The notes below the pieces were generated by a model. It was not told the origin of the DNA. It saw nothing but the letters and a program-made list of their open reading frames with translations, and made no database searches. Of a stretch of 39,988 bases of DNA, positions 8,183-15,969 are shown in pieces. Position 1 is the first letter of the stretch. Every line of letters begins with the position of its first letter. Position numbers and translations under genes: made by a program. Source of the stretch: CAYWFU01 sp964457585 (GTDB lineage: Bacteria; JACRDZ01); NCBI GenBank assembly GCA_964457585.1, contig CAYWFU010000024.1:1-39988 (forward strand), given 5' to 3'.

Positions 8183-8257
8183 TAATATTTTCCTCAAAAA
8201 AATTACATACAGTTGCCAGTTTCCATGTCACAGTCACTGCTTTAATCTACTATTAAA
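8183..8257. repeat. moaA leader repeat: two blocks (8183-8196, 8234-8257) shared with 15488-15525
   Basis: The block at 8183-8196 (TAATATTTTCCTCA) and the 24-nt block at 8234-8257 (one mismatch) occur back to back at 15488-15525. Here they are separated by 37 nt. The 24-nt block includes the palindromic TTTAATCTACTATTAAA. The two sites bracket the helicase/DUF488 cassette. They could be the duplicated insertion boundary of the cassette, or a shared operator/leader ahead of two minus-strand operons. Confidence 0.7.
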
Positions 8258-8342
8258 AATTCAAATCTTTGGGGGATAAAATACTCCTAATATCATGAAA
8301 TTATCTGGGAATCTTTTCATATTTCCTGCAAAAAAATAAATA

Positions 8343-8877
8343 TCATTTTTTCCCGAACATATTCTTGTATCCCATCTTTCTTTTATCTTTATTTAACAAG
8401 CTGTGTTGTGCATAATAGGATTCTCTTTCGTTCTGATCTTTTTCTTTTGCTTTCTCCCAATAAAAATCAATATTTACTGGTTTAAATATACCTAAAGATT
8501 TTTTATTGAGTTCACTCTCTTTAAATATTTCACACATTGATTGATTTATTTATATTAGACAAAACTATTTCTTTTCTTCTATCCCATTTTTTGTCTTTAA
8601 CAGTATCAAGATGATCTATTATTTTTATACTACCAATATCTATTTTGTAGCTCTCTGGTCCATGGTCATCTGTAGATTTATTTGCTTTTACTTCAATAAT
8701 ATTATATTTTTTGAATTTTTTATCTTCATCCAAATCTCTAAAAGGAATTGGATAAAGCCTTATCCATTTATTGCTGTCTATGTCTATCCCTGCTACACAG
8801 ACAGTTTCTTGATATTTTTTACTTGGATTTGGATAAGTTTTTACAGTAATTAAAACTCTTTTTATTTCGTTGAACAT
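8343..8877 (-). pseudogene. DUF488-associated conserved protein, frameshifted by a 4-bp duplication
   Basis: The upstream part starts at 8877 (MFNEIKRVLITVKTYPNPSK), overlaps the DUF488 gene by 16 nt and ends with the sequence NINKSINV at 8530. The downstream part (8537-8343, MCEIFKESELNKKSLGIFKP) is in another frame. The junction has TTGATTGA at 8537-8544 on the plus strand; removing one TTGA joins the frames as NINKSMCEIFKE. From memory, a homologous family found beside DUF488 and helicase genes has this continuous S-C pattern and a SLGIF motif, and runs longer at the C-terminus, so the end may be truncated too. The RVLITVKTYP and VRLYPIPF-like core is conserved, but its biochemical function is unknown to me. 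Confidence 0.7.
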
Positions 8878-9332
8878 GATTCCATTTCTTTTATATGTTT
8901 AATTTTTAGTCCGTTCCCATCTCTATTTTTTATTTCTTCCGCAACAATTTTTCTATGACAATATTCTGCTTCTTTCTCAAAGCACATTAAACAACATGTT
9001 TCGGATAAGATGGTTTGATATAATTCTTCAATAATATCTATTTGTGTTTTTAAATATTTAGAATATTCCTTAAAAAAATAATTATAGTCATTATCCACAA
9101 AAACTTTTTTTCTTAATAATTTTGGACTTCCTAATTTTTTGAAATGTACATACTCAATATTATTTTTTTTTAGGTGTTGAGAAAGAATGGTTTTAGAAAA
9201 TCCTTTTTTTCTGCTAATAGGAATTTCCCGAACATCAACAAGGGTTGATATTCCTTCTTGTTTGAGATGATTTATAAAACCATCAATACTTTTACCTTCA
9301 TATCCAATTGTATATAATGAATTCTGTTCCAT
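8862..9332 (-). CDS. DUF488 family protein
   Basis: The N-terminal LYTIGYEGKSIDGFI, the central VDVREIPISRKKGFSK and the C-terminal CLMCFEKEAEYCHR are the hallmark motifs of DUF488. The 156 residues cover the full domain. The C-x2-C...CHR cluster may bind a metal or act as a redox site; the molecular role of the family is not established. The gene follows the helicase stop by 45 nt and overlaps the next gene by 16 nt, so it belongs to the same minus-strand operon. It appears intact although genes on both sides are broken. DUF488 genes are often seen near helicase and defence-like genes, which fits this context. Confidence 0.85.
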   Translation of the reverse strand: MEQNSLYTIGYEGKSIDGFINHLKQEGISTLVDVREIPISRKKGFSKTILSQHLKKNNIEYVHFKKLGSPKLLRKKVFVDNDYNYFFKEYSKYLKTQIDIIEELYQTILSETCCLMCFEKEAEYCHRKIVAEEIKNRDGNGLKIKHIKEMESCSTK

Positions 9333-9377
9333 ATTTCTCCTATCGGTTATTTTGTTGAAAATTTTAATTTAAATATC

Positions 9378-12300
9378 TCATAAATTATTTAAAAAATCAA
9401 TTACTGTATTACGATTTAATTTTTCATAATATAATTGATTACTATAATTTTTCAAACAATCATAGCAAACAGTTTCACATGTGCATTTATTACAAATATC
9501 TCGAGTTTGTTCAATAATTTTTTCCCAATTATCAAATCCCTTAGGACAAAGTATAAACCCTTCATTTCCCTGACCTTTATTGTAGCGAAACAATGCGCCG
9601 TCTTCTTTTAATGCAAGACGGAATAGTCCATGATCGCTTAAATTACTCTCATCTATAGAATCAATAAAATGAGTTATTGTTTGCCTTTGACGAATTAATG
9701 TACTGCGGCGATAACGAGTTGTATTTGATTTTTTTTTATCAACTAATATGCTAAATGATATGGGTTCAACAAAAGGTTCTATATATTGATCTGTAATTGA
9801 ACGATTGCAAATAGCACAATTACTAATCAACGATTCTTTAATCGAAGCGGTTCGTATTTGTTCACAGCTTGGACATTTAGAAAACCATTTGCGTTCAGGT
9901 TTATCAGCTTTACTAACTATATATAGTCCTGCACTTGTAAAAACTTTTTTATGCGCAATAACTTGTGCTCCAGGGGCAAACTCTGCTATAGCAATGCCAC
10001 GATCACGGCTCAATTCAACTTCTTGATTTTGCGTCCAACGAGTTTGCCCTGTTTCTAAAGTAACCACATCAAGAGGGAAAGCATAACGAGGGAGAAATCC
10101 GCGTTTTGCTAAAATTGTAATAATATCGCTTCCTAAAAGTTTTTTAACAGATTGTTCTATGTCAGTTGTTTGATAACCCCGATCATAAAGTTTTTTGCGT
10201 TCAGCCATAAGTTCGGATAATTCTTCGGAAATTTTATCAAGAATATATTTATAATTATTACTTGCTTCTAATTTCCCTTTTTCAAAATTTCCAATAGGTT
10301 CCGTGATATCCTTTCCTATTTCAGTTTGAAAAATATCTGGTTTATTTTGTTGGTCAAGCCATTCTGAAAAATTTAAATATATATTAGTTGGGCCAATTTC
10401 AAACCAGCTCTCGGGAATATTTTTCCGTGAATCTTTTGGTAAAAAGGATTCAAGCCGAATTTGTTGTTTTATTTCACCAAATTTGCTTATGTTAACTCTT
10501 AAAAACTTTGCGAAAACAACAGCATTGAAATGTTTCTGGGCTATGACTTTATTCTGAATAAAAACTGTTGGAGTACGTACTTCTCCAGAGATTAAGCGAG
10601 GTGGATCGTTCCATGCATCTGCATCATATTTTGTTCTACGGCACAATGTAACACAGACAGAATTTTTGTCTTTGCCGCGTGCGGTTCTTCCTACTCTTTG
10701 GACATAACTTGCACTGGTTGGTGGAGCATTGCGTAAAAGAACTTTCTGTAAATCTCCTATATTAATACCCATTTCAAATGTTGTTGTACTGCTAAGCAAA
10801 TTTACACCTTCTGCACGAAATTCATCTTCAATTATTCTGGCTAATTCTTTATTTATTTGGGCAGTGTGTTCCTCGGATTTTAAACTGGTAAATTTATGCT
10901 TACTTTCCCCTGCAACCCAGCGGGCAATAATATTTTCCAATGATGGATCAAATGGTTGTAATTCTAATTTACCGTTACATCCTTTCTTGGAACAGCATTG
11001 TTTTACAGAATAAGTAGTAACCAAGTTGCATCGGTTACAAACATATCGTGATGATGCTTTTTTAATAATAATTTTTTCATGATCAAGCTTATATCTTCCA
11101 TTTTTTTCGATTAATATAAAATTTGAAATTAAAAAATTCCATATATTTTCAGCAATAGAAATAGTTTCTTTTGGCGGCAAATCAAATAACCTTTTCAAAT
11201 AATCAAAAATTATATGATTTCTGAAACTACCATCCTTATTTTCACTTGGAAGCCATCCATTTGAATCTTCATTCTTTTCGCGACGTAATACAAAAGAAAT
11301 ATCAGCAGTTACACGACCAAACGCCAGATCATCAACGTTTACGCGACCTTTCGGTAATGTAAATGCCTTTTTCTGGCGGATGATTCCAAGCAAAACCTGT
11401 AAAAGTGCAGTAGTCTCATCTATTGTAAATTTTTGTGTTTTTAATATATTATGAAAATCCATTTTTTCGCTATCACTAAGTTTGCATTCTACCATTACTA
11501 ACCCTAAATCTTCTGCTGATTCTCTGGCTGAATCAGGGATACCAAAATAACCGAATGTTTCTGCAATCCATAAATTGCGTTTACCTTTTGTATCTAAATC
11601 ATCATCAGGATTGCGTGAAACAGGTAAGAAAAAATCGGAATCATATTCATCTGATTTAGGATCAGCAATATCTGCAAGATATTCTCCAAGAGCTATTAGT
11701 TCAAATGGAGTCTTTTTATTATTCACAATTTGTACAATCTTTCTTCCCATATCATGAACAAATGTCTCTTCTTCAAGTAATGAAGGAAAAGCTGCTGCTC
11801 GCTGACGATGATCGGTAAAGCAAAGTAATTTACGTGATATTTTTTTATTTGTCTGGATTGGACTTACCTGAAAATGAGCAAGAGGGATTGCCATAGCCAA
11901 ACCTGTTTCATCATCAGATTCCTGAAAACGGCGTACAGGCTCAAGTCCTGAGCTGTTTCGCGTACCACAGTTTGGACATAATGTTAATAATTTTTTTTCT
12001 TGTTTATAGATATTCTCACGTTTATCAGATGGACGTTGACGATGAAATACTTTAATTTCTCGAAGATGAGGAGTTTCGCAATGACAATTATCTCCAGCTC
12101 CATTATCCTTTTTTTTACCACATATAACGCACCAATCTAATTTTGCAGGATTAAGAAATAAATCATCAATATCATCTTCATCATCAGATTTTTCTTGTGT
12201 TGGAAAAGGGAGGTCATCTTCTACACTAAAATAAGACCAGAATGAATCCCCCGCCCAACCTAATTCCGTATCAAAAGAATCAAAGCTTGGATTTGATGTA

Positions 12301-13374
12301 TTTTCAACGTTTTCCGGATTTTGAGCACGACGCGGACCTAAATCTTGCAATACTCCAAAAAGATAGCCACATTTACGACATGTAACAACTTCAACAAGCT
12401 TTGAATACTGTTTTATATTATAACAATCAGGGCAAAAACCTTCAGGTATTTCCGGATTATTTTTTCTTGATACAAAAAAAGCCGGTTTACCTTCTCTTCG
12501 TCCCGGACATTGTTTATGCAGACAAACATATAATCCATCCTGAGCTCTTACAAAATAATGCAATCGAGTAGGTAATAAATCTTCATGTGATTCATCTTTT
12601 TTTGCTAATGCAACTATTTCCAATAAAGCTTGCAATCCATCATCTGCTTTTGAATCTTTTGGCCAAAGTTCTTTAGCAGCATCAATAAGTTGCATGGGTT
12701 TAGTTAAAATTTTATTACGTAAACGAAATAAATTTTCATCATAAAGAAGTAATTCGGCAAGCGAAATATTTAGATGCTTTATATCAAAATATTGTTTTAT
12801 ATCCGCATCCGGGTTTTTTTGTAAAACCTCAGCAACCTTTATATATTGATTCGAATAAGGACAAAATGAAGGGGTTTTAAGCTGTGTATCTGTTATGCTC
12901 CCATAAATGGGATTTTCTTTATCAAAATTTTCTCCAAATAAATCAGAAACAAATGTTCGAACTTTTTCCATACTTTGTTCATCATTTTGTTTCCCCAACG
13001 TAGCAGAAGTTGCAATACATTTTAAATTTTTTAGTTCTAACCTATCTTTTAACCTTCTGATTAAAAAAGCTATTTCTGTAGATTGGATACCACGGTAAGT
13101 CGGTTTGATGCTTCCATAGCTCACGTCCATTTAGTTTTTTACGAATTGTTTCTATTGTTTTTTTCTGAAGCCCAAGATTTTCCAATGATTCACCTGCTGC
13201 ATAAATTTGCGACTTTTCAAGATATGGGCCATTAACTAATTCTTTATTTGTTAATTTTTCTTCCCATATTTGTCTGGCATGTGCAAAAGTAGGATGAAAT
13301 CGATATTCAGCTTTAAGTAATTCAAGATAAGGTAAAAAAACTTCATTATTAAAACGTGTAGTTAGTGATTCCAT
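9378..13374 (-). pseudogene. DUF1998-type superfamily 2 helicase, internal deletion and frameshift
   Basis: Two overlapping frames are parts of one gene. The first (13374-13042) has the N-terminal region ending in GPYLEKSQIYAAGESLENL and LWKHQT, which normally leads directly into motif I. The second (13130-9378) resumes at TYRGIQSTEIAFLIRRL, which normally follows DEAH of motif II, and continues with SATLG (motif III), CFTDHRQRAAAF, TTTFEMGINIGDLQKVLLRN (V) and QRVGRTARG (VI). Several CxxC zinc pairs and a C-terminal DUF1998-like cysteine tail (CNKCTCETVCYDCLKNYSNQ) follow. The Walker A and DEAH motifs, about 200 residues in relatives, are missing at about 13100, and the frame changes there. 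ATPase activity should be lost. Relatives include helicases of DISARM (DrmA), Druantia (DruE) and BREX-like loci; which of these is closest is uncertain. Confidence 0.85.
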
Positions 13375-15479
13375 AAAGTATCTCCTATGCGTACACCTTT
13401 TTTTCTTAAATATTTTTCTATTTCAGTATTTACATTACACTCCCAACTCATTTGAAGATATGGCACTTCTCGTTTTTTATCTATTATTTCAACTATCGGT
13501 AAATTTGTTTGGCAATAATACATCTTTCGATATAATCCCCATAAAATAGAAGGATCCCCGCAATAACAAAATAAACATTTATCTGCCATATTTTTAATTG
13601 TTGCTCTCGATTCTGCGATTAACCATTTATGCCCATTTTTTTTATATAAACCACGTTCTTCATATTTACGCAATAAAGGATAAGAAATTCTCTCATCAGG
13701 TGCAATAATATCTTTAGCGAACATTAAGTCCTCCCATTTCATTCCTTCATTTGACTGACATAAAAGAAACCAAGGGAGAAAAGATCCGGGAAGATTTTCC
13801 CAGCACTCTTTCATTTCTTTGATTGAATCAACCAGTTCAATTTTATAGTTAATATTAAATTCGGGAGATTTAATTGAAAGAGTGTGGTCCCCATGTAAAT
13901 TCGGGGCTTTAAGATTATCTTTTAAATTACTAAAATTTTTTAAAGTTACCCCTGTTTCTTTAAATTCAAGAAATGGGGGATATTCCCATTTCCAAAAATA
14001 AAACTCTTTTTCGTTATCACTATGAATTTGAAGCTTTTTCCATACTCCATTTGCCCGCTTATCATCTATAAATATTTTAAATTTATTATCTAAAACTGAT
14101 TCATTATTGTTAAAATAACCATCGGGTATAGCGACATAAAGAATGGGTAGTTTTTCAATTTTTATTTTGTCTTCGCGTTTTAGACGTGTAAAATTAGCTG
14201 CATGATTTCCTATCCCAGCAAAGAATTGAGCTTCAATTTTAGTTCTTGTTCTAAATATTATTTTCGTTTTGATTTCTTTATGTTTTAAAATAAGTTCAGC
14301 GTATTTAAGATTTGGGACAAGACGGGTAATAAAACATTTTGATCCATCGGATAGTTCAAAAGGTTTATTAATAGGATTTTCTTCTTTTTCAAAACCATCT
14401 TGACTTATTTCCTGAATTGGTTCCTTAGATACAAGTACATATTCGCGTAAAGGTAAATTATCACGCTTTAAATTTATTAAACATCCATCTTTAAATATAT
14501 CAAAAAGCCCAAATGGATATAAACCTTTTATTTTTTGTTCTTCACAATTTTGACCTGAACTAAGTTTTAAAACTAACGAATTATTAAAAGCTTTTGAATT
14601 CAAAATAATTTCATCAGGGCTATTGGATGCATTTTGGTTTATTGTATCTATACTCCATGTTGCTGGTAATTTTTCTTTATCTACTTTAGGTAAATAAAGA
14701 CTTATTCGCATTCTCTGTTCGTTCCATACCAGTCTTGCTCGATCTTGAAAAAGTGATTCTGGATTTTCTGGTCTCAGAAAATCAGCAGTTTCAGGAACTT
14801 CATTAAAATATTCCTGACGTAATAAACATGCTTGCGATAAATCATTAATTGTATAATTAGGATTGTCTTTTAGAATTTTACGCGCATCAAGCATTTCTTT
14901 AATAAAAACATTCGCTGCTTCACGATTATCAATTAAAAATTTTTTAAGACGTTTTCGACTTCCAATACGTTTTTCTATAAACTCGTTCCATGTCTCAGGT
15001 TTTAGAATTTTCCAATCTTCATGCCAAAGCGCCCATTCACAAATTTCGAGAAACCCATCCCATAAAGAAAGTGGAATACCAATATAATAGACCGCAGAAC
15101 CAACATAATTTGTTTTATTATGTTGTTGTATTTTTAATCCAATTTTTTCCACTGCTTTTGAAAAAGCAATATTAATTTCTGTCTGTTGATTAGCAGGAAG
15201 ATGTTCAGTTCCAATAGCTCTACAAAATTGCGGCCAAAATGTATTTTCATCATATTCAAAAAATGCAAGTCCACAATAAAGAACAATCAAACAAAAAGGA
15301 TATTGATCTAAATTATCATGCCATGCAGTCCACTCTGTTTTCACTTTTTCAAGAAACTCATCCCATTTTTCATGTATTGGGATAGCAGGGAGTAAAGTTC
15401 CCGGTTTGTCAGATATTTTTATCTTCTGTATTACATTTTCAAATTCTTTTTCTAAGTTTATTAGTGAATAATTCATCAC
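13362..15479 (-). CDS. Large protein of unknown function, first gene of helicase cassette
   Basis: I do not recognise a named domain in this 705-residue protein. It has no signal peptide or membrane segment. The N-terminal third is rich in aromatic residues (YCGLAFFEYDENTFWPQF, YYIGIPLSLWDGFLEICEWA). The middle looks beta-rich with many charged strands. Near the C-terminus there is a possible winged-helix segment (PLLRKYEERGLYKKNGHKW) and cysteines in CLFCYCGD. Its stop overlaps the helicase start by 13 nt, so the two were translationally coupled and probably act together. A large companion protein of unknown fold beside a DUF1998 helicase recalls DruH-DruE pairs of Druantia, but I cannot confirm homology. 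The frame is intact even though the helicase is broken. Confidence 0.65.
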   Translation of the reverse strand: MMNYSLINLEKEFENVIQKIKISDKPGTLLPAIPIHEKWDEFLEKVKTEWTAWHDNLDQYPFCLIVLYCGLAFFEYDENTFWPQFCRAIGTEHLPANQQTEINIAFSKAVEKIGLKIQQHNKTNYVGSAVYYIGIPLSLWDGFLEICEWALWHEDWKILKPETWNEFIEKRIGSRKRLKKFLIDNREAANVFIKEMLDARKILKDNPNYTINDLSQACLLRQEYFNEVPETADFLRPENPESLFQDRARLVWNEQRMRISLYLPKVDKEKLPATWSIDTINQNASNSPDEIILNSKAFNNSLVLKLSSGQNCEEQKIKGLYPFGLFDIFKDGCLINLKRDNLPLREYVLVSKEPIQEISQDGFEKEENPINKPFELSDGSKCFITRLVPNLKYAELILKHKEIKTKIIFRTRTKIEAQFFAGIGNHAANFTRLKREDKIKIEKLPILYVAIPDGYFNNNESVLDNKFKIFIDDKRANGVWKKLQIHSDNEKEFYFWKWEYPPFLEFKETGVTLKNFSNLKDNLKAPNLHGDHTLSIKSPEFNINYKIELVDSIKEMKECWENLPGSFLPWFLLCQSNEGMKWEDLMFAKDIIAPDERISYPLLRKYEERGLYKKNGHKWLIAESRATIKNMADKCLFCYCGDPSILWGLYRKMYYCQTNLPIVEIIDKKREVPYLQMSWECNVNTEIEKYLRKKGVRIGDTLWNH

Positions 15480-15487
15480 AATATCCT

Positions 15488-15525
15488 TAATATTTTCCTC
15501 ATCACTGCCTTAATCTACTATTAAA
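15488..15525. repeat. Copy of the moaA leader sequence at the upstream edge of the cassette
   Basis: This 38-nt block matches 8183-8196 and 8234-8257 with one mismatch but without the 37-nt spacer found there. It lies 9-46 nt upstream of the start codon at 15479 and supplies its GAGGAAAA ribosome-binding-like sequence. It contains the palindrome TTAAT-ctact-ATTAA. Confidence 0.7.
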
Positions 15526-15543
15526 TAAAAGAAATGTTTCTAA

Positions 15544-15825
15544 GGTACTGTGACAAAATAACTTAGGGCTTGCGACGAAATAACTGTAACAAATTTATTA
15601 TAAAAAAAATCATATAGGAACGCATGAAAATATTTAAATTGTTACAGTTATTTCGTCGCAAGCCCTTACACATATAACGCAGTATTTTGGTTTGTATTCA
15701 AGGCGTACCAACGGGGGCATACTTACTGCTATGCACCCTTTGGTCAATGCCATTGACCCTTTGGTACAACGCTGAAGACGAAGCAAAAGACAAGTTAGAT
15801 GTGTAAGTTATTTTGTCACAGTACC
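15544..15825. mobile_element. MITE-like palindromic element, family 1, copy A (carrying a nested insertion)
   Basis: The ends are perfectly inverted (GGTACTGTGACAAAATAACT...), pairing 15544-15565 plus 15669-15673 with 15799-15825 once the nested element is removed. The element is flanked by TAA at 15541-15543 and 15826-15828, a 3-bp target duplication. The core shares TGTATTCAAGGCG and an AACGC-t-GAAGAC / AAAAGAC / GATGTG arrangement with 32219-32376. A central stem pairs GTACCAA with TTGGTAC. No coding capacity is seen. The 490-bp gap between the cassette and the HD-GYP gene consists mostly of this element; the remaining 140 bp before the GTG start show nothing I can identify. Confidence 0.82.
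15566..15665. mobile_element. 100-bp palindromic element nested in family 1 copy A
   Basis: A 27-bp perfect inverted repeat (GGGCTTGCGACGAAATAACT...) forms both ends, 15566-15592 and 15639-15665, around 46 AT-rich bases. TTA flanks it at 15563-15565 and 15666-15668. Deleting the element and one TTA restores a perfect inverted repeat of the outer element. Its ends resemble the outer element's ends (GAC-x-AAATAA), so it may be a core-less member of the same family. Confidence 0.82.
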
Positions 15826-15969
15826 TAAAGCCATTATATTAAATGGGAAGGGATTGGTCAATTTATTTCTGTGGTCCCCATTTGCAAAATATTTCATAAA
15901 ATGTTAATATTAATTCGTTGTGTATATCACTAAACTTGTATCATTAATATTTTATGAGAGGGTAAGATT

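Noticed and set aside
8197..8342. Molybdenum-cofactor riboswitch ahead of moaA
   Set aside because: I could not identify the conserved core by eye; the leader is better explained by the repeated block and a 37-nt spacer.
8343..8537. Independent 64-residue gene
   Set aside because: It joins the preceding frame when one TTGA unit is removed, and it has no ribosome-binding site of its own.
13042..13374. Independent small gene upstream of the helicase
   Set aside because: Its sequence is the N-terminal part of DUF1998-type helicases (GPYLE...LWKHQT) and its end runs into the other frame at the deletion junction.
15480..15969. Insertion sequence with a transposase
   Set aside because: The palindromic elements there have no open frame of useful length; they are non-autonomous.
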